The notes beneath the pieces were generated by a model, which had not been told where the DNA came from, searched no databases, and worked only from the letters and a program-made list of their open reading frames with translations. A stretch of DNA of 56,834 bases from Ichthyophonus hoferi. Taxonomy: Eukaryota > Opisthokonta > Ichthyosporea > Ichthyophonida > Ichthyophonidae. Both the position numbers and the translations under genes were made by a program. Location of the stretch: contig NAOQ01000204.1 of NCBI GenBank assembly GCA_002751075.1, positions 56,286 to 113,119 on the forward strand, read 5' to 3'. Shown here piece by piece: positions 14,601-24,950 of the stretch; the first letter of the stretch is position 1; each line of letters starts with the position of its first letter.

Positions 14601-16149
14601 GAAAATTGGCATAAGAAGGCTGAGTAAATACTATTAAATTATATATACAACGAAAAAAGAGTAACCTATGGGTTTAAGCATTTCGCATAGTGTTTTATTA
14701 TTATTTTAGTAACAATTGAACTGTCTATAACTCACTTTTATATATATAATTGCTTGTACACATTTGTGTTAGACTAGCCCTTAACGTACAGGGAAATTTT
14801 GATAATGAATTCCGATATTTATAGTTCAACCATTCTTAAGGGGGTACGTGTTGATTATACTGATACTGTACCTATTTTTGCTTTATTTAAAAAATTGTCC
14901 ACACAAGGAGCAAATGTACTTCAACATAAATTACAACCTTTTAAATATCTTAGCTAGCTGATAGAAAAATTTACCATTTAATGCATATACTAATTTACTT
15001 ACACAATATATAGTCCCATTTTTATATTTATATAGATATCAAGAAATAACAAGTTGGATAAAGGCTTGCTAAAATAGAGCGAAAAATCCTTCTTATTCTC
15101 AGTAATAGTAACACATACTATTTTCACATATAATTAAAGCGATTAAGTACTATGCATGACCATTAAAAATTTGGTTTTTCAAAAATAAATATTTTTGGTT
15201 TGCTTTAGATTGAATAACAACAGTGTTTATGATGATCAAGATTAGTTACTATACAATGTCCATAAATGCCCAATGATAATAGATTTTTCACAATTTCATT
15301 AAGTATTTTAATTTGATGCACGGATAAACAGTTGATATGGTTTTTAAATATGCAAAAAGTACGGAAGAAGACGTACGATGATCATTGGAGGAGATCGCAC
15401 TTGTGTGCATTATCTGTTTATGAATTGATTTGCATATTTAACGTGTGCCTATTTTGAATTTCCATGGTTCTTTCTAAAGTGTTTGCATAACTAGTCCTAT
15501 GCGCTGGTATATTTTAATGGATTTTTATATTTATTAAATTTTCGTATGGTTCGTAAAAAAATAGACCATGCCTTGACGATTAGTACACAATCTATGTGCG
15601 TCTGTGCCCATTGCTGTATGTACTTTTATCAAATAAAGGGATGGGAGCAAATAGGTTTTCCACTTAATATTTCACTAAAGCATTATCACTCTTACAACTG
15701 ATTGCTTCAAAAAAAAAATGCATTCACAAAGCTTTAAATTAATAAAATATGTCAATAGATCTAGAAATTAGTCGACTCTCTCGGAATGATAAGTTCAAAA
15801 CCAAAAAACAATAAAATAGCCATGAAAATGAAAAGCATAACCCACTACATAAGAACAATAGCATCTAGTTATTACGTATAATAATTGCTTGGTTGGATGA
15901 ACTGAATTGAGAAATAATACATTGTTGAGTGTATGAGGAGGTTGTAAACTAAACTACATTTAATAATTACCCAAATACTTTAGCGGCACGCCTCGCGTAA
16001 GCACCTCTGATGTTAGTGTTGCCAAGTTCATATGAAAAATCCTTTTTACCATTGTAACAATACATATCCCCCTGGTGGGCCCCAGAAAATGCAGCATGAG
16101 CTGTAAGGGGACTAGTTACCACCAAAAAAACCAGCCCGGCTAACCACAT
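1..16149 (-). CDS. Giant secreted SdrD-B-like repeat / EGF protein (3' end outside window)
   Basis: Probably an extracellular matrix or surface protein. My exons, 5' to 3': 16149-15971, 14458-14092, 13365-13246, 12689-12089, 11770-11238, 10619-9712, 9559-8869, 8336-7590, 6928-6435, 5971-4488, 4180-3358, 3102-2960, 2646-1, about 3245 codons. Intron phases agree at every junction except exon 8/9. Order: signal peptide, Cys-containing region, unrecognised beta-rich region, then about 26 units of about 100 residues. A unit holds a D-x-N-x-N-x-x-x-D-type loop, then E.G..G, a V.D..G.Y strand, a PG.Y.(I/V)..D..(S/T)(I/V)P.G(F/Y) stretch, and ends in (I/V)NF.Y.P. This is the SdrD-B/Cna_B pattern known from bacterial surface stalks and some eukaryotic proteins. 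Two EGF modules sit among the repeats. No transmembrane segment or stop is in the window, so the C-terminus is unknown. Intron 1 is about 1.5 kb and I saw nothing else in it. Function beyond a structural, calcium-stabilised stalk is inference. Confidence 0.85.
3358..3481 (-). other. EGF-like module 2 (calcium-binding type)
   Basis: The exon 11 end encodes a second DIDEC-type EGF module with six cysteines and the motif NSLGSYFCTC, ending in a phase-1 donor. It follows two SdrD-B-like units. Both EGF modules lie at exon ends with phase-1 donors, the usual phase for EGF exon shuffling in animals. Confidence 0.9.
6435..6559 (-). other. EGF-like module 1 (calcium-binding type)
   Basis: The exon 9 end encodes a module starting DIDEC with six cysteines in EGF spacing, ending HGNGVTCEG. 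The D-I-D-E-C start is the calcium-binding EGF signature. The module follows one SdrD-B-like unit whose last strand (IVNFPYRDIDEC) runs straight into it. The exon ends with a GTGAGT donor. Confidence 0.9.
8180..8281 (-). repeat. In-frame 12-bp coding minisatellite (VDTE repeats)
   Basis: Within exon 8, a 12-base unit is repeated in tandem and translates to at least six copies of Val-Asp-Thr-Glu, preceded by two related Glu-Asn-Lys-Thr units. It lies directly before a repeat unit beginning GLIEGSVYRD, so it is an acidic, Thr-rich linker. Copy number should vary easily by slippage because every change of one unit keeps the frame. Confidence 0.9.
12089..12689 (-). other. Exon 4: unrecognised beta-rich region before the repeats
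   Basis: One 601-nt exon encodes about 200 residues of alternating hydrophobic and polar sequence with few charged helices and several sequons (NIT, NTA-like). It looks like an all-beta extracellular domain. It ends in a GTGAGT donor, phase 1, in frame with the first SdrD-B-like exon at 11770. The acceptor used (GAG before CGT at 12689) is the phase-0 choice among three nearby AGs and is the least certain boundary. No family recognised. Confidence 0.6.
13246..14458 (-). other. Exons 2-3: cysteine-containing N-terminal region, family not recognised
   Basis: Exon 2 (14458-14092) and exon 3 (13365-13246) encode about 160 residues between the signal peptide and the next region. Seen: several spaced cysteines, a W-D-W motif close to GYC, an NQT glycosylation sequon, and in exon 3 a basic stretch (GKDRRGTVRRGG). 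The even cysteines suggest disulfides in a secreted fold. I do not recognise the domain. The intron between them (13366-14091) holds no obvious gene. Confidence 0.6.
15971..16149 (-). other. First exon of the giant repeat protein: signal peptide
   Basis: The ATG at 16149 opens a 59-codon exon. It begins with a short hydrophobic stretch (LAGLVFLVVTSPLTAHA) typical of a secretory signal peptide, with likely cleavage after AHA. The donor GTAATT follows at 15970 in phase 2, which matches the acceptor of the next exon at 14458. It is the only start seen for this gene. The upstream 300 bp is AT-rich without a clear TATA box. Confidence 0.8.
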
Positions 16150-19100
16150 TGTTGCGCTTAAAATTGCCTAAGCAAAATCAAGCGAGCAAAAAAGAAACTG
16201 TAGATTTCAATCTACAATATCATTTCAATAAGGTTTGGTAATTTAGCTGCACTGTAGCCCAGCATAAAGATTAAAAATTTGGTGTCCAAAAGGTTAATCT
16301 ATGCCAATTTTACCCTTCTTGGAAGAATTTTTAACGCTGGCAAAAGAGGATAGTACACATTCCCTTAACTTCAATCAGTGTATATGATATCAAAAGCATC
16401 GATCGAACTATATTTTTCATAAAACATCCTCAAGTATGCTTAAAATAAATTCCTTCATTTTTTTTTTGGAGCGCGGCAAAATATAATAACCATATCCATA
16501 TTATAAATTTTTTATTACAACAAAAAATCATATTTTGCATAATAAATTTATATTATAAAACATTTGTTGTATTTAATTGTTATTTAGGTAAATAGAAAAA
16601 TATATGTTATTATAGTTTAAGAAATAAACGTATATGAGCATGTCTTTATTATTTACCTCTTTCCAAATGGAATGTGCTTAATTACTAAAAGTAGTCAAAT
16701 GACTAAATCACCTGGCGTAATAATTAATGAAAAGCATAAATATCAATTGCAGTATTATAAGTTTCATCGGGCACCATACACAAACCCAAGTACACATATG
16801 TTGACTCTGTTATACCTTCCAATTTCCAAATCCAATGTGTTTGCATTCCTAAACTTGTCGTCTTTGTCATAAATGTGTTTACACTATAACAGATCCCCAT
16901 GGGGTTAAGTATGATTGTAACTAAACCACATAGGGGTTAACTCGCAGTCTCGCATTTCTTTTTCTCTTGATGGTTTGTATTTTGAACACTAAACGATGCT
17001 CTGTGATCCGAAAATGCCAACAGAATTGGCTACAAAAAAGACGTAAATGGGCATTGGATTTGGTAATTAAAACTACCCAAATTGATTGGATTCAAATTGT
17101 AAAGATCAAAAATAATCAAATTTACAATTTCTATTCAGGCTTGATGCGAATCTCTCTTTTTTTTTGTTTAGCCCTGAGAGCTAAAATGATCTCTTGATAT
17201 AATACTTATTGAATAATGATTTGTAATAACCAGTAAAACGTTCCTAAATGGACATGGTCATTAATGTAATTATTTAAAATGATTTAGTAACTCAGATTAG
17301 AGAAATCAAAAATGGGGCATTGGTTCATGCATTCTATGTACCCATACTATTTTATTTCCTATTTTAGATTATCAGTCGATGAAGCCCAGGAAGGGCCGAG
17401 AGACTACTTCTTTAGAGAGATTAATATTGTAAGATCCACAATTGATGTGGGAACTTCAAAGGCGAAGGCCCAAAGTTAAGGAATATTAGGATCAGATTAA
17501 TTATGCGCCTATAGAGAAATTGACACTATTGCGAGTTACTAAAAATTAATGCAAATAGTCGATACATCGTAACGTCTGCTTTTATATATAAATAGTGTAT
17601 GTATGTGCCATGCCTAACTCAGGACTTGATAATTATCAATTTTGGTGTAGTTAACGTAGTAGTGTAAAACAGTTGGCCCAGTGAATAGATACTTATTCCT
17701 TGTTATTATAAAAAGTAAACCTAAAGTAGGAATTAGCTAAATCTACCGTTTTACTCGTATGTAGAAATTACTCTTGTGGATCTATATAGTCTAAAAAATG
17801 TGTGTATTTTAGGTATAGTGCAAAAGAATAAATACATTAAATCATAGATGAGTTACTTATAGTAATATACGTATTACGCTATACAAACAGGTTATCAACG
17901 ATAAATAATCCATAATCCGGCTTAAAGTCTCCTGTGCAATCAATATTGACTAACAACTGAAGTAAGACAGCATTTGATTGCTCTTCCAAAAAATACTAAT
18001 TTGATATTGGTTGGACAATCAAATTAATGTGTGCAAACATTTGTTCGTCCATAGAAGCATTATTTAACACAAACACACTATCAAATGCCTTTCTTAGATG
18101 GACCTTCTTCGTTTTACTTTAAAAAAAAGCCTGTGGTTAAAAATTTCAAATTCAATGTTATATCTTGCTTTCACTGTTTTCACACTTGTTTTTCCGTATT
18201 GGATTGATTAAAAATATTTTTTCAGGGATTGTCTATAAAATATAACTCGGTTATGACACCTATGCCTATGGTTTCCCACATTCATTGTACTTAAGGTATA
18301 CCACTAGAAAATGGTTATAGGTCCTTGCAGTATAGACTTTTATTTTTTTATCATATGAAAACTACTAACGCTTAACTAACATGCACTGTCTGGCGTTGAT
18401 AAACCTTCCTGGAACAAATAACTTGGCTAATATCTCCACCTGTTGTTAAACCGTTAATATAAATATATTATTGTATCTGTTGACCTAGATTGTACGTATG
18501 TACGCTTTAATTATTAAATTTTTTAATTTTATAGCCCATGCGTCTCTAAATAAGTGGCGTATTTGATGACTTTTTATATGCTAAAATGTAGCTTGCATTA
18601 CTGAGGGGTCTACTCATGCAAAAATACTGCAAAGACTGCGGTTGGCATTCATTAATCCCAATCAGTTAAATTGTGCGAGAAAAACACTTTTATTGTCACT
18701 AATTGTCTTCATTATTTCCTTCGTTAGCCAATTTGGATATTTATGCTCTATGATAGTTTTTCTTTGTGCTATGCTTATAGAATAAGATATTTCTTCTAGA
18801 TATAGTTAGGTAGAAAAATCTGGACTGCTATTTTTACGTTCGTTACTCACATAACTGGCTCCAGCTTTCATTTGATTCTTGATACACCCTCCAAAGATCT
18901 CACTAGTCTGGTAGTGATTCTTTTGTTAACCTATTATGTTGTTACTTTTACTAGTCAAACCTTATGGGCTATAAGATATTTTACCGCAATTCAGTTGAAA
19001 TGTTAAATGGTTAAGAAAGTTCACGCCTAAAATTATTCTCTTGGCCTTCTAATTGATTGACACTCATTGGTATCAATCTATTTCTGCATTGACCTTGGAT

Positions 19101-19557
19101 GTTTATGATTTGCACAATGGCCTATTCGCTAATATTCATAAACAACAACATCTTCATTCCTATTGGTTGTTTTTAATTAAAATTTGAAAATTACATTCAA
19201 ATCTCCCTAATATTTAAATTTTCTGAAGCTATTGACCTCTAATTAAATTTATCACTTTTAAATAGAAAAAGCAATAAATACGTATTTGGTATTTTAATCT
19301 ATCTAGACAATTGTTTTGTATGTTTTTGTAGATCCTTGTATACTATTATTAGCCAAACATTCTTTTGTATTGGCGGTTTTCCAATTGGAATGACTATCAA
19401 TTCTATGTATAGTAATTATAGTAATTCGGGGCAAGGACCCGATTTGAGAACATTTTACGGTCCGAATCATAAAAATCATGTAAATAAAAGTAATAATATG
19501 TAGGTTAAGTATATTGGTATATAGATAACATACATACCTGATTTTAAGTAATAAATA
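16150..19557. other. Intergenic, no gene supported
   Basis: About 3.4 kb of AT-rich DNA between two divergently transcribed genes. It probably holds both promoters. I see no conserved coding frame, no RNA gene and no clear repeat pair. A 76-codon plus-strand frame at 16967-17197 has no recognisable motif and is probably chance. Confidence 0.5.
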
Positions 19558-22054
19558 ATGAATGAAGATGGTATGTTAGAGCTATTACTTCTGGGCTCCG
19601 GAACCTCTGAGGGTATCCCACGGGTCTCCTGCTTAGTTATGGGTGGCTGCAAAGTGTGTACAGACGCATACAGGACGGATATACGGTCCCCCAACTATAG
19701 AAGGGCTCCTTCGTTGTTAGGTATGGTTGTACATTCTTTCTGTAGGTGTGCACCTCATCTTGTATTTACCTACCTTTTTATGAAGTTTATTTGTTGTTAT
19801 TTTATTTATTTCAGCATGTATTTTCAGAGTTTTCTAAAACAAAAATAAAACACATTATAATGCTTATTCTCCTGCCAAACCCTCCTTACTTTCTTTGCAT
19901 ATTAACCCACACACACACATAGGCACATACTTCTATAATATTCTATTATTATATGTGCGCACAAACATAATATATACAAATAAACATGTAGATCTATTCG
20001 TTCACACACTACAATACATATACAACCCCAACAGTTCGTTATCAGACCACTCCCACCAGTCCTAAACGTAACATCCTAATCGACTGTGGAAAATTCTTCT
20101 GGCAAACGGCTTTAACCTGGTTTCCTTTGCATCATGTCAGAACTGTAGACGCTGTCATTCTCACTCATAATCACTGCGATGCAAGTTATGGTCTAGATGA
20201 CCTAAGGGATTTTAGCACATCCTCCTATGGGCGCCTCCCAGTTTTCATCCGACCAATAGATAGGCCAATTTTGAGTTCTGCTTTTCCATACCTCTTTCCG
20301 AATTTTAAATTGGGTCCAGGTGGTGGAGTGGCATTTTTGAATTTTATAGATTATGAGCCGAAAACCTCCTTTGAACCTATTCCCGGTAAGAGACTGTGGG
20401 TGCATTTGCGTGTGTAGATGTATAGACGTATTTATGTGGCCGGGTGATGGACCAAGTTGCGATTATTATAGTAAAGTAAGGTTTAAAAGTATACAATTAG
20501 GAGTATATGAAGAGATTAAGAGGGTATCTACAATAGTAATTCTAATTACTAGTTGTATCGAGGGGATCTATAAGGGTAGTTCTGATTATTTATCCTTACT
20601 GTGATCTAGGTATAGATAAACATGATGTAATTACTATTCTCTCTCACTATGCACGTACACATATACTTATCTAACATCAATATAGGCATTCAATTTACCC
20701 CCCTCGAGGTGGAGCATGGAGCTACTGGTTGTTGTGGATTCCGATTTGGTGACATATCATATGTATCCGATGCGTTACATATTCCAAATAAAGTATTTCT
20801 CTCTCTTATGCTATCATATTAATTCCTTATATTTTATTTTTTAACAGTCCAATAGTCCCTTATTCTCTGATCTCATAACTCTGGATATATATACTTATTT
20901 ATATCTTGGATAATACACTACTATTAAGTCCATATGCCCTATGATAATTACATCCCCCTCTTTGTTCTGTTATTCTCGTTTTTTGTCTATATTACTTCTA
21001 CCATGTTATTGTGTATAAATATACTTTATTACGTTTTTAGGTACAATTAGATATAAATAAACATATACACTCATCATCAGTAATTAATATATACGTCTGC
21101 ATGCAATATCCCTGCACGTATGAATCGTTATACATATATAGATAAAAAGACATTGTTACACATAATTAGTATATAATCATATTAATTATATTGTTTCGCA
21201 GACACTTGAAATCATGGCTGGCAGCAAGATATTGTACCTGGACATGTTACGAGTGGCGCAGGAACATACGTCACACATGATTCTGCCTCAATCAATTGAG
21301 GTTATTAAGAAGTTAACACCACCACCTAAGAAGGTTTATCTGATAGGCATGGATCATCAGGGTATATATATATTCCATTGTGTATATTTGTATATAGTTT
21401 GCTCTTGTTCCTAGTTAATTTCTGTCGGTAGTTTATTTACTCCATCATGCATACTATTATACATGACACTTTGACTTATTTTTTCTCTCTGCCCAATACA
21501 ATAACACTGGATTATTGGTACGTCATTTGGTTGTTGATTATCATTATTGTAGTTGATAATTGTGCTATTTACTTCATTTAATAGACCAATCAATGAACCT
21601 CTGATCGGGAGAATGATAATTAACCGATGTGTTTTAAGTATTCTTGTGGGTGTCTTTCTCTGGTATTCGTTTATAGATTATATCCACTTATTGATTATAG
21701 TACAAATATAATAATATATTGGGTTATTGCTACTCTTTTCAGCCAATTAATATCATTTTATAATTTTATAGAACCAAGATAAGGCAGCTATAAAACTCCG
21801 ACGGGCTGTGACTATTAAATGAACAATGATTGACATTCTCCAAACACGTATTATATTTCTTTCTCTTCCCTCTTATTTTTTATTTTTCCTTCTATCTTTA
21901 TCATTTTGTTCCTTTTCCTCACACACTCTCCCTCTTTTCAGTGGATCACTACAAGGTTAATGATATTCTTAAAGGGCTCCTATGGACGGATGGTCCTGAT
22001 ATAGAATTGGGATACGACGGATTAGTGGTCAATCTTCCTTTCAAAAGCCAATGA
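19558..22054 (+). CDS. Metallo-beta-lactamase-fold hydrolase (PhnP-like), complete, 297 aa
   Basis: Probable metal-dependent hydrolase or phosphodiesterase; substrate unknown. Exons 19558-19720, 20035-20385, 20686-20792, 21202-21361 and 21942-22054 join with matching phases (1,1,0,1) into 894 bases including the stop. The N-terminus has LLLGSGTSEGIPR, the usual first strand and glycine turn. A cluster of three cysteines follows (CLVMGGCKVC), as in this family. The metal motif is THNHCDASYGLDDLR. Its TH.H.DA..GLDD form is, as I recall, normal for the eukaryotic members rather than a lost histidine. Later come EVEHG, YVSDALHIP, LDMLR..HTSHM and a final GYDGL.V. No signal peptide, so it is likely cytosolic. 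Family assignment is firm, biochemical role is not. Confidence 0.88.
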
Positions 22055-22555
22055 GATGCACGGGTTAATATTTTGGTGTATGTTAAATGACCATATGCAT
22101 GTACGGCTTATCTTTGGAAGCTGAATGCATTAATTTAGTTTAGTGTATGTCTTGGTTTATTGAATGAAAACTAGATAAGATTGTATATTAATTATCATTT
22201 GTAGTTATTTTTGTAAACTATCCTCTCAATCATATACCTGTAATATACATAATTCTGTACTCTTTGAATTGTTTTACTAACCTGTAGATATTCTGGTGTT
22301 GATAATAAGGGGCCATACGTATGCATTACGCCTTATAAACTATGATTGCAGTATAATTAAGGAGTACATTGCGTTAGGTGGTATATATAAATTTAGTTGG
22401 AACTGAGATATTGGACTATTTTAAGGGAAGATTATGTTAGATAGTAGTATTTTTATAAGATAGATAAATGGAATCAAGATTGTTATGGATCATAGTGTGT
22501 TGTGGAGGTCTAAAGGAATAGGTGGGGTAATAGTGTTAAAGGGCCATAGTGACCT

Positions 22556-22875
22556 ACAACTATACAATAAGCCATTTCAGATCATATGTTTGCCGCTCCA
22601 GATAACCCATTGCTAAGGCATCCTGCCAAAGATAAGTCCTGTTGATTTTTTTTAATTATAAAAATGTCTTGGCATATAGGTACTACGTGTATGCAAAGGC
22701 ACGCGTTCAAGCGCCTCTTAATTTGGTGTTCCTTCTCCTTCTAAACGATTATAGAACACAGAAACGCTCCTGTCTCTACTTACTATTCCCAACAGTGTCT
22801 TTTCTAGGCTGCCTTAGGAGTAATAGCCAGCCTGCCACTATATGGGGACAACCGGAGTGCTCTAAGGCTCTGTGA
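22556..22875. repeat. Dispersed repeat family A, copy 1
   Basis: The stretch shares diverged but clear blocks with 54893-55330. One block is 'ataagccatttcagatcat' followed by a CCAGATAA block; another is a block near 22725-22812 with CTGTCT..(A/G)CTTA(C/T)TATTCCCAACAG. Block order and strand are the same in both copies. No coding frame is conserved, so it may be a non-autonomous element; class unknown. Confidence 0.6.
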
Positions 22876-23474
22876 GAAATTCTGCCTGCACAAAAAAACA
22901 AGGCATATATGGTAATATAGTAGAGAAGCTGTGAAGAATCGGGAGATATTCGTTATGGGAGTCCCAACAGAATCATAAGCTGCAAATGCTCTGATAAATC
23001 TAGGCAACCAAACGCTTGCTCTAACGTATTTCTATCTAAATTCTTTTCTTTTCTTTATGACCTTGATATTATATACTGATATTCGGCCAATAGGTAGTGC
23101 TGGAACCGAGTTCTTCACCATGCTTAGATAGACTATCCCTTGTTATTGTTGCCACTTTTCTTACATTTGGTTATAGTTACCTGCTAAGGTCAATAGATAG
23201 TTGTTATCAAACTACTGGTCTATGAAAGAGTAGTTAAGTATTTCCTATACACAACAAACCAACCAGAACTTTACAGACATCCATTTGATGTTTTCTTATT
23301 ATTTGTATGTATATAGTAAGTTTCCACAACAATAGTAAAGCTATTGTTTGCTATTATAGTTTTTAAGTCGTCAATTTATATATATATATATATTAATTCT
23401 CACATGGTAGAAATTTATTATTCAGATTCTTTATTAGAAGGTCAGCTAGTCAAATCTGATACAGTCAGACCATT

Positions 23475-24216
23475 CGAGAATATTTATATAGTACCGATCT
23501 ATGATTGCAATGCAATGGATTAGATCATAGTTATTGTTCATATGGTAATTTCCAAGGTAAGAAATATAAAGCGTCTTTAAATTTGAAACAATGTGTTCCA
23601 CATTCAGTACTCACATAGGCTTTAGCTTGCTCTTACCAATTGATAACTACCTGGAACAACTACAAGATAGGTACACCATAAGTCCATTATAATTTTATAC
23701 AATAAATACTAGTTCTATTTCCAACAGGTGCTTATATCGCTTACCTGTTAAGTAATCTCTATTCATGACCTAACCGATAACCTCAATAAGGATCTAATAT
23801 ATATACATATATAAAGCGACAATCTTATAACAAATATTTATTGTTGAAAAAAATAAAAAATAAAAATAAAAATTCTATTAATATAACTACATGTATATAT
23901 ATATAGTACTTAAACCTTATATAGATTGTATTAGCAGGGGGTATAATGATGTAAAAGAATAAAAAGATTGGTTGGAATCATAACACCGATAATCCCAAGT
24001 TTCTATCTTATTGGTGTGGTGTTATCGTTAAAGTAACATAAAATAAAGTTGGGCATTCTGAAATAATTACTTAAGGCAATTTTTATTGCAAAAGAGAGAT
24101 TGTCATCACTGAAGGTATTGCAAAGTAGATATTATAGTATTTACAAAAACTAAAAACAAAAGACAGATCTTGTCTTGCAACATTATTATGAGAGAAATGT
24201 GGGTTATAATTGTCGT
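23475..24216. repeat. Tandem duplication, copy 1 (about 742 bp)
   Basis: It begins at CGAGAATATTTATA and contains CTATGATTGCAA, AAAGCGTCT, TGTGTTCCA, TAGGCTTTAGCTTG, GATAACTACCT, TACTAGTTCTATTTCCAA and TTGGGCATTCT in order. The same ordered blocks recur about 720-742 bp downstream. The copies differ at many positions, by eye 15-20 percent, so the duplication is not recent. Confidence 0.8.
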
Positions 24217-24950
24217 CGAGAATATTTATATTATGCCACTCTATGATTGCAAGGGGTTACATCATAGCTACTGTTCATATTGTAATTTTCAATGTGAGAA
24301 GTACAAAGCGTCTCTAAATTTGGAAAAATTATGTGTTCCATATTCAGAACTCACTTAGGCTTTAGCTTGTTCTTACCTGTTGATAACTACCTAGAACAAC
24401 TAGAAGAAGGTAGGTACACCATAAGTCAAATAATAGTTTGTACAATAAATACTAGTTCTATTTCCAATAGGTGCCTATATTGCTTCACTGTTTAGTAATT
24501 TACTTTGATGATCTAAACGATCACCTCAATCTAATATATACATATAAAGCGATAGTCTTATAACGAATACTAATTGTTAAAAAAATAAAAAAATAAAAAA
24601 TTCTATTAATATAACCACATATACATAGTATTTAAACCTTATACTGACTGGATTAATAGGGGATATAAAGATGTAAAAGAATAAAAAGATCGGTTAGACT
24701 CATGACACAGATAATCCAAAGCATCCATCTTATTGGTGTGGTATTATCGTAAAAGCAGCATAGAATAAAGTTGGGCATTCTAAAATTATTACTTAAAACA
24801 GTTCTTATTGTAAAGGACAGATTGTTGTCGCTGGAGGTATAGGAAAATATATACTATAGTATTTTGAAAAAAATAAAAGCGAAAGATTGATCTTGTCTTG
24901 GAATATTATTGAGAGAAGTATGGGTTATAATTGCCATCTATGATATAATA
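24217..24950. repeat. Tandem duplication, copy 2
   Basis: Second, diverged copy of the preceding unit in the same orientation, running to about the second GGGTTATAATTG block at 24923. It carries the same ordered blocks with small insertions and deletions. No protein frame is shared between the copies, so this is non-coding duplication. Confidence 0.8.

Noticed and set aside
16967-17197. 76-codon plus-strand frame
   Set aside because: No motif, no splice context and no similarity to other parts of the window; long chance frames are expected at this length.
20150-20200. Metallo-beta-lactamase motif ends in Ala instead of His (T-H-N-H-C-D-A)
   Set aside because: As far as I recall, TH.H.DA..GLDD is the normal form of this eukaryotic subfamily, so it is not evidence of a lost active site.
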